Assembly (NCBI RefSeq): GCF_001693485.1
Contig: NZ_MAXC01000046.1
Span: 62,001-126,000, forward strand
Reading direction: 5' to 3'
Length of the DNA stretch: 64,000 nt
Source of the DNA: Bradyrhizobium sp. LMTR 3
GTDB taxonomy: Bacteria > Pseudomonadota > Alphaproteobacteria > Rhizobiales > Xanthobacteraceae
In this document: piece after piece, positions 49,143 to 56,538 of the stretch
Layout: each line of letters starts with the position of its first letter
How positions within the stretch are numbered: position 1 is the first letter of the stretch
The notes under the pieces: generated by a model
What the model saw: the letters and a program-made list of their open reading frames with translations, nothing else
What the model was told of the DNA's origin: nothing
Database searches by the model: none
Program-made: the position numbers and the translations under genes

Positions 49143-50024
49143 ATGGGCCGATTGATCACGGTGGAGGAGCTTCCGCAATATGCCGGCGGCGAACTCAAGT
49201 TGGACAGCGCGGCGACGGGCATGCCGGAGTTTCGCCTGAGGGTGTTCCGCTACGCTCCGTCCGAAATCCTGGTCCCGGGGGCGGAGAATTTCCTGATCGT
49301 CAATTATCGGGAAGGCGCGACATCCATGAACCGTCGCGTTAGCGGACCATGGAAACAGGATCACGTCGGCCGTGGCGTGACGACATTGTTGACGCGCGCG
49401 GAGCCTTCGAACTGGATATGGCGACACGATATCGAAGTGTCGCATTTCTACATCTCGCCCGCGCTCATGATGAAGACAGCAAGCGAAGCTTTCGATCGCG
49501 ACGCGGAGCGCGTTGAACTCCATGACCTGGTGCGCGCAGAAGACCCGGCATTGGCCTGGATCAGCGATCAAATGGTTCAGGAGGTGACCGCCGGGGGGCC
49601 GGGCGGGCGGCTCTGCTACGATGCGCTGGCGCTTCAGGCCAACGTGCACATCTTGCGAAAATACGCCTCTGTACAGTTCAAGTTGCCCTGCTCGCAGGGA
49701 CGTTTCAGGCCAGCCCATGCGCGGCTGATCGAAGAATACATCGAACAAAACATCTTCCGGAACATCACGCTCGAGGAATTGGCCAGCATCTGCAACTGCA
49801 CGTCGGTTCAGTTTGCGCGCAAATTCCAGGCGCATTACGGAACCCGGCCGCATGCCTATGTCTTGAAACGCAAGGTGGAGCGTGCGTGCCAGCACCTGCG
49901 TAAAGATCGTCTGCCGCTCAAGGAGATCGCCCTTCTGAGCGGTTTTGCCGATCAGAGCCATCTCAACCGGGTCTTTCGCCGGCACATGAACATCACGCCG
50001 GCCGAGTATCGCAGGCAGCAGTGA
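49143..50024 (+). CDS. AraC family transcriptional regulator
   Basis: A 293-residue regulator. C-terminal AraC/XylS domain (about residues 190-293) has both HTHs: 'ITLEELASICNCTSVQFARKFQAHYGTRPHAYVLKRKVE' and 'LPLKEIALLSGFADQSHLNRVFRRHMNITPAEYRR'. The N-terminal ~180 residues are the variable sensor part. Divergent from the monooxygenase-hydrolase operon, which is the likely target. Ribosome site GGGGAGGTACG. Confidence 0.92.
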   Translation: MGRLITVEELPQYAGGELKLDSAATGMPEFRLRVFRYAPSEILVPGAENFLIVNYREGATSMNRRVSGPWKQDHVGRGVTTLLTRAEPSNWIWRHDIEVSHFYISPALMMKTASEAFDRDAERVELHDLVRAEDPALAWISDQMVQEVTAGGPGGRLCYDALALQANVHILRKYASVQFKLPCSQGRFRPAHARLIEEYIEQNIFRNITLEELASICNCTSVQFARKFQAHYGTRPHAYVLKRKVERACQHLRKDRLPLKEIALLSGFADQSHLNRVFRRHMNITPAEYRRQQ

Positions 50025-50146
50025 ATAGCAATAAAGAGGCTGTGTTCGGTCGGCACAGAATGTCGGCCGAATGGAAGTCTGCGCAATCGCGCATCTGAGG
50101 TTTGTGGCTGCGGCGCATCCGCAAATGACATCTTTTGGGGAAATTC

Positions 50147-50557
50147 ATGCAATTCGACACCAAGATCGCGGTCGTGATCCGGACCGATCTCGAAGCCTGG
50201 CAGAAACTCAACGTCGCATCCTTTCTGGCCGGTGGCATCGCCGCAGCGTTTCCCGAATGTATCGGCGAGCCCTATGGCGACGGCTCAGGCACCAGATATC
50301 TATCGCTGATCGGTCAGCCGATCCTGATCTACGGCGCCGACCGGCCGGCGATCTCCCGCGCGCTCGAACGCGCGCTCGCCCGCAACGTGACGCCCGCGGT
50401 CTATACCGAGGACATGTTCAAGACCACGCATGACGCCGCCAACCGCGAGGTGGTGAGAACAGTGATCCGCGCAGAGCTCAATCTGGTCGGCCTCGCGATG
50501 CGCGCCGAGCGCAAGGTGATCGACAAGATCGTCGACGGGCTGAGGTTTCACAGCTAG
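50147..50557 (+). CDS. DUF2000 family protein
   Basis: A 136-residue protein of the DUF2000 family (PTH2-like fold). It begins 'MQFDTKIAVVIRTDLEAWQKLNVASFLAGGIA' and ends 'NLVGLAMRAERKVIDKIVDGLRFHS'. ATG at 50147 follows GGGGAAATTC; an in-frame TTG at 50135 is less likely. Function in the family is not settled. A decayed copy of its last 47 codons lies 1.3 kb downstream. Confidence 0.85.
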   Translation: MQFDTKIAVVIRTDLEAWQKLNVASFLAGGIAAAFPECIGEPYGDGSGTRYLSLIGQPILIYGADRPAISRALERALARNVTPAVYTEDMFKTTHDAANREVVRTVIRAELNLVGLAMRAERKVIDKIVDGLRFHS

Positions 50558-50774
50558 GCGTTTCGAAAGCCTGAGCTATTGGCCCGGCGTTGCGCCAGGC
50601 TGGCCTCGTTGAAGAGGTATTAGAATAGCGAGTGACCCCAGGGCAGCCACTGCGATTGACCTACCAAGTCAGACTGCATCTGCCCGACTAATCCGGCGCA
50701 ATTTCAAAGAAGAGCCGAGGAACATCTGCCGTGACAGGCATGTTCGTTCGTCGGGGCAGCACGAGGAGGCTACC

Positions 50775-51641
50775 ATGAGGACACCTCAGCTCTCCGCACT
50801 AATGTTCGCTGTTCTTACCTTCAGCGCCGGCGCCGCGGAACCTCAGAAGCTGTGGGAGGCGAGTGGCTTCAAGAACCCCGAATCGGCGGTCTTCGACCGA
50901 GCTGCGGGGGCCGTCTATGTGTCGAACGTCAATGGCGATCCAATGAAAAAGGATGGCAACGGCTTCGTTTCAAAGCTCGGGCCGGATGGAAAGGTCGTAA
51001 CAATCGAGTGGGTCAAGGGGCTCGATAGTCCGACCGGCCTCGCGCTTGCCAATGGCAAGCTCTACGCCGCAGACGTGGACCGGATTGCCGAAATCGACCT
51101 CGCCAAGGGCGAAGTCGTAAACCGGTTCGAGGCACCCGGATCCAAATTTTTGAACGACCTCGCGGCTGACAAGAGTGGACGGATTTACGTTTCCGACATG
51201 GTGTCAAACAGCATTTGGGTGCTCGACGGCAGCAAGCTGTCTCTCCTGATGCAGGATGACGCGCTCGAAAATCCGAACGGGCTTCTCGTCGAGGAGGGCC
51301 GGCTTGTGGTCGCGTCGTGGGGCAAAATGGCTCCCGACTTTTCGACGAAGGTGCCCGGCCACATGAAGACGGTCGATCTCGCGACGAAGAAAGTGTCCGA
51401 TCTAGGAAGCTCGGCGCCAGTCGGCAATCTCGACGGCGTCGAACCCGATGGCAAGGGCGGCTATCTCGTCACCGATTGGATGACCGGCGGGCTGTTCCGC
51501 ATCTCGAGCAATGGCACAGCGACGCGCCTCCTTCCGCTCGCGAAGGGGAGCGCCGATCTCGGGATGGGGCCGGATGGTACCGTCATGATCCCGATGATGA
51601 TGGAAGGCACTGTTGTGGCTTACAGGATCGATACACGCTGA
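50775..51641 (+). CDS. SMP-30/gluconolactonase-like secreted beta-propeller protein
   Basis: A 288-residue protein with a signal peptide (ends near 'FSAGAAEP', residue 21) and repeated propeller strands such as 'GLDSPTGLALANGKLYAADVDRIAEID', 'LNDLAADKSGRIYVSDM', 'NPNGLLVEEGRLVVAS' and 'DGVEPDGKGGYLVTDW'. The repeats match the SMP-30/NHL six-bladed propellers; Asn and Asp in 'FLNDLAAD' correspond to the metal site region. Periplasmic lactonase activity is possible but not shown. GGAGG before ATG. It lies between DUF2000 and the decayed DUF2000 fragment. Confidence 0.83.
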   Translation: MRTPQLSALMFAVLTFSAGAAEPQKLWEASGFKNPESAVFDRAAGAVYVSNVNGDPMKKDGNGFVSKLGPDGKVVTIEWVKGLDSPTGLALANGKLYAADVDRIAEIDLAKGEVVNRFEAPGSKFLNDLAADKSGRIYVSDMVSNSIWVLDGSKLSLLMQDDALENPNGLLVEEGRLVVASWGKMAPDFSTKVPGHMKTVDLATKKVSDLGSSAPVGNLDGVEPDGKGGYLVTDWMTGGLFRISSNGTATRLLPLAKGSADLGMGPDGTVMIPMMMEGTVVAYRIDTR

Positions 51642-51703
51642 GAACAGGCGTGCGCCTGGGCTGAGCCGGGCGTGGCTTCTGATGAAGTGCGCTTCGGCCA
51701 CGA

Positions 51704-51844
51704 ATGGTCAAGATCACGCGTGATGCCCGCCAACCGCGAGGTGGTGAGGGCGGTGATCCGCGCTGAGCTCAACCTGGTCGGCCTCGCGATGCGCGCCGAG
51801 CGCAAGATCGACAAGTCGTCGACGGGCTGAAGTTTCATATCTAG
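51704..51844 (+). pseudogene. decayed duplicate of the 3' end of the DUF2000 gene
   Basis: Aligns by eye with 50414-50557 at roughly 80% identity, for example AACCGCGAGGTGGTGAG and GGTCGGCCTCGCGATGCGCG in both. The copy has one extra base near 51728, a 3-bp deletion and a 1-bp deletion near 51806-51815, so its frame is broken. Both end in a stop followed by non-homologous DNA. No start codon or 5' part is present. Confidence 0.85.
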
Positions 51845-51907
51845 AGCAGTCGACCGATAAGTTCAGAGCGGCCGGCGGGCGTTCGTTTTGATGCGCAGGC
51901 ATCTCGC

Positions 51908-52087
51908 TTAGTCTTCGTCCGGCTCGCGTATGACCGGCGCTTCGTCTGCGCCCTCTTCTTCGTCCTCTTCCTCTTCGTCCTCCTCGTCTTCATCAGGATC
52001 TCGAGGTGGCGTCGTGTTGCCCACGATTACGAAGGGATTCCAGTCGATCAATCTGGTAGAAAGTTCCTCGGAGATGTGTGGGGTCAT
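51908..52087 (-). CDS. small, highly acidic protein
   Basis: A 59-residue ORF: MTPHISEELSTRLIDWNPFV, then IVGNTTPPRDP and a long run of Asp/Glu (about 20 of 24 residues), ending EPDED. AAGGAG lies 8 nt before the ATG. The N-terminal half looks like a short folded or interaction segment; the acidic tail could mimic nucleic acid or bind metal or basic proteins. Too short for usual gene callers. Single gene, function unknown. Confidence 0.65.
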   Translation of the reverse strand: MTPHISEELSTRLIDWNPFVIVGNTTPPRDPDEDEEDEEEEDEEEGADEAPVIREPDED

Positions 52088-52320
52088 GTTGGTACTCCTT
52101 GGATGTGACCGTGTGATCCTAAGAGGCGGGCATCTCGGTCACACCGCTACAAGCCCCGACGAACGGACATCGTTCCGACTGCGTGTTCCTTCGCCAGCGG
52201 ACACCCATCGGGGGAGCGGGGACAATGTCAGCTCCTCCCAATGGCAGAAATGGTGCCGTCAGACATCGCGCCGTCGTGTCCGCACAAGAGCGGAACACCG
52301 AGCGGCAACCGTCCTGCGCC

Positions 52321-52638
52321 TCAACTCTGCAGCCCGACAAATCCACGCAGCTTCTTGACCGTCTCGGCGGCGTCCTTGGCTTCCTCGGTTGTCAGGACGG
52401 TGATCTCGCCATTGCGCCTGTGCATGACGCTGTGGTGGATTGGTGCGCCTGACATACTGTCCACGTCCGACTTCACCGCGATGTCGTCGATTTCGGAGAG
52501 CGGGAACTCGACGGGCTTCTTGTTCCACAGCAGCATTTTTTGCTGCAGTATCGCCTTGCCGGAATCCTTGTCGAACGTAACCGTGGTCGAGCCTGCTTTC
52601 AGAACGAGCTTGCTCGGAGCTTCTTGGATACTAGTCAT
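52321..52638 (-). CDS. conserved hypothetical protein, PH-like beta fold suspected
   Basis: A 105-residue soluble protein with alternating beta pattern: 'SKLVLKAGSTTVTFDKDSGKAILQQKMLLWNKKPVEFPLSEIDDIAVKSD' and a C-terminal helix 'TEEAKDAAETVKKLRGFVGL'. The order (seven strands, one helix) is like bacterial PH-type domains. CGGAGACCTGCC is a good ribosome site. No motif assigns a role. Confidence 0.65.
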   Translation of the reverse strand: MTSIQEAPSKLVLKAGSTTVTFDKDSGKAILQQKMLLWNKKPVEFPLSEIDDIAVKSDVDSMSGAPIHHSVMHRRNGEITVLTTEEAKDAAETVKKLRGFVGLQS

Positions 52639-53015
52639 GGCAGGTCTCCGCTGTTTCCAACTTTGACTTGGCGGCTATCGGGCGATGCCTCGATAGACGA
52701 CGATACTGCCCCTCAGCGACCGGTGATGATGATTGCTGCCAGTACAGAAGTTGCGAGCAATGCAAGTCTGACGACAAGCATGTCCCGCCTTTTCTTGTGC
52801 GGCGGTCGCATCATGCGAATCTCGCAAGGTTTGTGGGCCGTGTCGAGCGGCAAATTGACGCCAAATGCCGGACGCCTCGAGCGCAGATTAGCGCACGGCG
52901 GCTCCTCCAGGCCGTCTTGCGGCAAGGCCGCAAAACGCGAATACTCCCGCCAGCCGGGTTTCCCGAAGGGAACTGCGGCCAAAAAGCCCGGCATAGGGCA
53001 ATGAGGGAGGATATC
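52639..53015. other. 377-bp region before the sulfite oxidase gene
   Basis: Contains a possible minus-strand microprotein (52713-52781) and otherwise no recognised gene. It should hold the promoters for the sulfite oxidase operon and for the hypothetical gene at 52638. I saw no strong promoter pair or terminator. Confidence 0.4.
52713..52781 (-). CDS. possible 22-residue single-helix membrane microprotein
   Basis: MLVVRLALLATSVLAAIIIT then GR and stop. AAAAGGCGGGAC precedes the ATG at 52781; in-frame ATGs at 52811 and 52814 would add a very basic N-terminus (RPPHKKRRD). One hydrophobic helix with basic start resembles small membrane proteins. Evidence is only the ribosome site and composition. 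Confidence 0.3.
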   Translation of the reverse strand: MLVVRLALLATSVLAAIIITGR

Positions 53016-54326
53016 ATGGCGAGGGAGACCGGGTGCGATGCGCCCAATGGCAACAATTTCAATACCAGCCGGCGCAGATTTTTGGGCAGTTCAGGACTGG
53101 CTGCGATCGGCGCCGTCATCGGAGGCGCGATGCCGCTCACCCGCAACGGCGGCGGAATCCCTCAGGCCCATGCGCAGGCCGCTCCGCCCCCGTCGGCCGC
53201 CGCGCCCGCGCCGGCCAAGGGACCGCAACATCTGAAATATCCCGGCAAGAGCGAGGGGCTGGTCGTGCTCGGCGAAAAGCCGCTGGTTGCCGAGACGCCG
53301 GAAAGCCTGCTCGACGACGACACCACGCCGATCGAGAAATTCTACATCCGCAACAACGGGCAGATCCCCGAGGCGGCGAAGGATCCCGACGCCTGGAAGA
53401 TCACCATCGATGGCGAGGTCAACAACAAACTCGAGATCACGCTCGGCGAGTTGAAATCGAAATACAAGGCCGTGACGCGGCGCATGGTGCTGGAATGCGG
53501 CGGCAACGGCCGTTCGGGATTCTCGCCGCCGGCGCGCGGCAACCAGTGGACCAATGGCGGGGCGGGCTGCGCCGAATGGACCGGCGTGCCGCTCGCCGAT
53601 CTGCTCAAGAAGGCGGGGCTGAAGCCATCAGCAAAGTACACCGCACATTATGCGGCCGATCTTCATCTGTCCGGCGACGCCAATAAGCCGAGCCTCTCGC
53701 GCGGCGTGCGGCTGGAGAAGGCGATGGACCCCAACACGATGATCGTCTGGGCCATGAACGGCAAGCCGCTGCCGAACATCCATGGCGGACCGGTGCGCCT
53801 GATCGTGCCGGGATGGTCGGGCTCGGCCTCGCAGAAATGGCTGACGCGCATTACCATCCGCGACCGCGAGCATGACGGCCCCGGCATGACCGAATTTTCC
53901 TATCGCACCCCCATCAAGCCGATGGTGCCCGGCGGCAAGGCCGATCCGGCAAACTTCCGCATTCTGGAATCGATGCCGGTGCGCTCGATCATCACCAATC
54001 CGGCCAACGGAGCCAAGTTCGCGGCCGGCACCAAGGAGCTGAAGCTGCGCGGGGCGTCCTGGGCCGGCGATCTCACCGTCAAGCAGGTGGACATCTCCAC
54101 CGATTTCGGCGCGAGCTGGCAGCGGGCCACGCTCGAGAAGCCGAAGAACAAGTATGACTGGCAGCGCTGGACCGCGACCTTGAAACTGCCGAGTGACGGC
54201 TATTTCGAGATCTGGGCGCGCGCCACCGATTCCAAAGGCGCGATGCAGCCGCATCAGGCCGGCTTCTGGAATCCGCAAGGCTATGGCGGCAACGCCATGC
54301 ACCGCATCGCCGTGCTGGTCGGATGA
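53016..54326 (+). CDS. sorA: Tat-exported sulfite oxidase-family molybdoenzyme (SorA-like)
   Basis: A 436-residue periplasmic enzyme. Twin-arginine signal 'TSRRRFLGSSGLAAIGAVIGGAMPL' (residues 23-47) exports it folded. Molybdenum cofactor Cys is in 'MVLECGGNGRSGF'. 'GGPVRLIVPGWSGSASQKWLTRI' and a C-terminal Ig-like dimer domain ('VKQVDISTDFGASWQRA') complete the sulfite oxidase family. It oxidises sulfite or a similar sulfur compound and passes electrons to the cytochrome encoded next, overlapping by ATGA. ATG at 53016 has GGGAGG upstream; ATG 53001 is in frame. No heme domain, so not the animal type. Confidence 0.9.
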   Translation: MARETGCDAPNGNNFNTSRRRFLGSSGLAAIGAVIGGAMPLTRNGGGIPQAHAQAAPPPSAAAPAPAKGPQHLKYPGKSEGLVVLGEKPLVAETPESLLDDDTTPIEKFYIRNNGQIPEAAKDPDAWKITIDGEVNNKLEITLGELKSKYKAVTRRMVLECGGNGRSGFSPPARGNQWTNGGAGCAEWTGVPLADLLKKAGLKPSAKYTAHYAADLHLSGDANKPSLSRGVRLEKAMDPNTMIVWAMNGKPLPNIHGGPVRLIVPGWSGSASQKWLTRITIRDREHDGPGMTEFSYRTPIKPMVPGGKADPANFRILESMPVRSIITNPANGAKFAAGTKELKLRGASWAGDLTVKQVDISTDFGASWQRATLEKPKNKYDWQRWTATLKLPSDGYFEIWARATDSKGAMQPHQAGFWNPQGYGGNAMHRIAVLVG

Positions 54327-54673
54327 TGCAGCGCTTGGTGTGGTTCGCGATGGCCGGCGCGCTCTGGATCGTGCCGGCCATGGCGCAGACAAGCTTTGCG
54401 CCACGCGAGGAAAGTCCGGAGGAGTTTCCCGCAGGTCCCGGCCGCGACGAGACCTTCTACGCCTGCACCGCCTGCCACGGTTTCCGCCTGGTGGCGCAGC
54501 AGGGCATGACGCGCGCGCAGTGGGAGGATTCGATCAACCTGATGATCCGCCGCCACAACATGCCGCCGCTCGACGACGGGGATCGCGAAAAGGTCCTGAC
54601 CTATCTCGAGACGGCCTATCCGCCGCGCGCGCCGGCGGGCCGGGGAGGCTGGGTGAACCCGTTTGCGAAGTGA
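54323..54673 (+). CDS. sorB: mono-heme cytochrome c, SorB-like
   Basis: A 116-residue exported cytochrome. Signal peptide ends at 'AMAQ' (about residue 21), heme motif 'CTACHGF' (Cys47-His51), distal Met candidate in 'RRHNMPPL', C-terminal helix 'KVLTYLETAYPP'. It overlaps the molybdoenzyme gene by four bases, the standard arrangement of SorAB-type sulfite dehydrogenase, and is the electron acceptor. Confidence 0.92.
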   Translation: MMQRLVWFAMAGALWIVPAMAQTSFAPREESPEEFPAGPGRDETFYACTACHGFRLVAQQGMTRAQWEDSINLMIRRHNMPPLDDGDREKVLTYLETAYPPRAPAGRGGWVNPFAK

Positions 54674-54912
54674 GCGCTCGCGACTCACACACTCCGCTCA
54701 GTGATCTCGCGGCATCGATGATTCGCCTGGGTCGGCGGACATGCGTATTTGATATTACAGCCATGTGATTGCGCCGGGCATTTTGCGCGGCGAGGTGCAA
54801 AATTGATGCATGAGTGCGAGGTATTTGGTCTCGCATTTGCTGGTACCAATACCTATGTCTCGTTTCAGGGAAGGAAATTCGCCCAAGGACAACTCCGATA
54901 AAGGAGCCATCC

Positions 54913-55125
54913 ATGGCGAACGTACTCACCACTGGGGCCTGGTTTTCTGCCCCGACCGGAAAGCCCTCGTTTTTCACCCGATTGTTGCGCGTTCAAATCG
55001 AAGCCCGTCAGCGGCGGGCTAACCGTGTCGTTGCGCAGTACCTTGCCGCCCGCGGGTTCAAACCGACTGACGACGCCGAGCATCAGACCGGGCGTCTGCT
55101 TGCTAAAGCGGGCCGGCAGCCATGA
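54913..55125 (+). CDS. small conserved hypothetical, 70 residues
   Basis: MANVLTTGAWFSAPTGKPSF, then a basic helix 'FTRLLRVQIEARQRRANRVVAQYLAARGFKPTDD'. AAAGGAGCC 5 nt before ATG is a very strong ribosome site. It looks like a helical, basic cytoplasmic protein. Its stop overlaps the start of the next tiny ORF (ATGA), so the two are likely coupled. No domain recognised. Confidence 0.65.
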   Translation: MANVLTTGAWFSAPTGKPSFFTRLLRVQIEARQRRANRVVAQYLAARGFKPTDDAEHQTGRLLAKAGRQP

Positions 55126-55244
55126 TCACACTCATCCTCGTGCAGTTGGCAACCAGGCTCGCTCACCTTGGGAAGGAGGGTCTTGCGACGTGGCACGAAG
55201 CTCAGCGCCTTCGCCGTCTCCTTCCGGGCCCGACTGAGGAGTAG
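55122..55244 (+). CDS. 40-residue ORF coupled to the preceding small gene
   Basis: ATG at 55122 overlaps the stop of the 70-residue gene (ATGA). Translation: MITLILVQLATRLAHLGKEG, then a basic segment 'LATWHEAQRLRRLLPGPTEE'. The overlap pattern is the only ribosome-level evidence, but it is typical of true coupled genes. N-terminus hydrophobic. Too short for usual calling. Confidence 0.5.
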   Translation: MITLILVQLATRLAHLGKEGLATWHEAQRLRRLLPGPTEE

Positions 55245-55282
55245 CCCGGTTGGCGTGAACAGATGCGCCACAACAGAAATCC

Positions 55283-55320
55283 CGAGCTTCGGTTCTGGTT
55301 TCGATCAGAACCGAAGCTCG
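55283..55320. terminator. 15-bp perfect inverted repeat between convergent genes
   Basis: CGAGCTTCGGTTCTG (55283-55297), 8-nt loop, CAGAACCGAAGCTCG (55306-55320). It has no T-run, so is not a classic intrinsic terminator, but lies between convergent units (small ORFs and the cyclase gene) and could act as a bidirectional transcription block or mRNA 3' end. Confidence 0.6.
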
Positions 55321-55373
55321 ATCGACGCTCTTGACGCAGTTGCACTTCAGCAAACGTGGCCCGTCATAAGCCG

Positions 55374-56327
55374 CTATCTCACCGCGATCGGCGACACCGT
55401 GGAGCCCGAGCCGCCCTGAATCTTGAGCGGTTGCATCACGAAGGCGAATTCTCCGACGCCCTTTTGCACGAGCTCGTCGAGCTTGAGATTCTCCAACAGA
55501 TGGATGCCGTTCACCACGAGCGCGATCTGGTGCACCGGAAGCGACAATTGCTTGTCGGGGTTGGGCGCAACTTCGACCGGCCAGTTGTCGGCGCCGAGCA
55601 GCATCGGGTCCTTTGCGGCCAGCCAGAGCGCGGCCGGCACGCCGATGCCCGGGCAGGATTTCACGTAGCGCGGGTTGTCCTTGCCGTAGAGCTTGCCCCA
55701 GCCGGTGTGAATGATCACCGCGTCGCCGGGCTGCAGCGTCAGGTTTTGCTTCTTCAGGGCACCCTCGAGATCCTCTACGGTGATTTCGTAATTGTCGCCC
55801 AGCATCTCGACGCCCTTGAAGCCCGCGACGTCGATCAGCACGCCGCGCGTGAACAGCGTGCCAACATTATGGATTCCGAACTTCTTGAAACCGGTGCGAT
55901 CTGAGTTCTCGTCGACCTTCTGGCAATTGTACCAGCTATTGAGATGGGTCTGGTGCGCGAAGCCGTCGAACTGCGTACCGACCTGGCCAAGTTCGGTAAT
56001 GATGATCTCTTCGTTCGAACCGCGCATGTTGGAGAACTGGTTCATGAACGTGCGCTTGGTATGCATGTCGAAGCGCCGCGTTCCGAAGAACGCCATGCTC
56101 GGACCGAGCACGTGCGCGAGCTCGATCACTTCGCCGGTCTTGATCAGCTTCGCCGCGTTCATCACGGCCGCGGGCTTCTGGTGATTGGCCGAACCGCGCT
56201 CGTCGGCCGCGCCCCATTTCGACGGACAGCGTTGGCTTTCGGACGGAACGGTCCAGGTTGGTGCTTGCGCGTAGGCAGCGGCGGAAAACGCAAGCGCGAT
56301 CGCCGCACCCAATGTGAATGCTTTCAT
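55374..56327 (-). CDS. exported cyclase-family protein (kynurenine formamidase-like fold)
   Basis: A 317-residue protein. Signal peptide ends at 'AAYAQ' (about residue 21). The cyclase fold (Pfam Cyclase) metal motif HxGTHxD is represented here by 'GTQFDGFAHQ', and 'GDAVIIHTGWGKLYG' and 'GIGVPAALWLAAKDPMLLGADNWPVE' match the second half. Such enzymes hydrolyse amides or lactones, e.g. formamidase or isatin hydrolase. Exported form is unusual. GGGAGG precedes the ATG. Divergent from a TRAP binding protein 211 bp away, suggesting a shared substrate. Confidence 0.87.
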   Translation of the reverse strand: MKAFTLGAAIALAFSAAAYAQAPTWTVPSESQRCPSKWGAADERGSANHQKPAAVMNAAKLIKTGEVIELAHVLGPSMAFFGTRRFDMHTKRTFMNQFSNMRGSNEEIIITELGQVGTQFDGFAHQTHLNSWYNCQKVDENSDRTGFKKFGIHNVGTLFTRGVLIDVAGFKGVEMLGDNYEITVEDLEGALKKQNLTLQPGDAVIIHTGWGKLYGKDNPRYVKSCPGIGVPAALWLAAKDPMLLGADNWPVEVAPNPDKQLSLPVHQIALVVNGIHLLENLKLDELVQKGVGEFAFVMQPLKIQGGSGSTVSPIAVR

Positions 56328-56538
56328 CGGTAACCTCCCAGGAGAGGGCGCTCTGGAGACGGCACCCCTGGAATAAATAATGCTGCTCCGATTGAGGCGG
56401 TTCAAGCGGCAATTCGCCTGACCAAGGTGAGGTTGTGCTTCCACGCATGCCTCGAAGTCCGTTATGATGAGATCAAACGGACGCGAAAGGCGCTTTGTCC
56501 CGCGCCAATCGACTTTCATTTGAGGGAGTGAGCACATC

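Noticed and set aside
48780..49985. N-terminal extension of the monooxygenase frame to 951 codons
   Set aside because: It overlaps the AraC gene on the other strand, lacks family motifs, and a strong ribosome site lies at 48779.
51930..52358. Plus-strand poly-Ser frame
   Set aside because: Mirror of the Asp/Glu-coding tail of the minus-strand small protein (GAA/GAG read as TTC/CTC and shifted).
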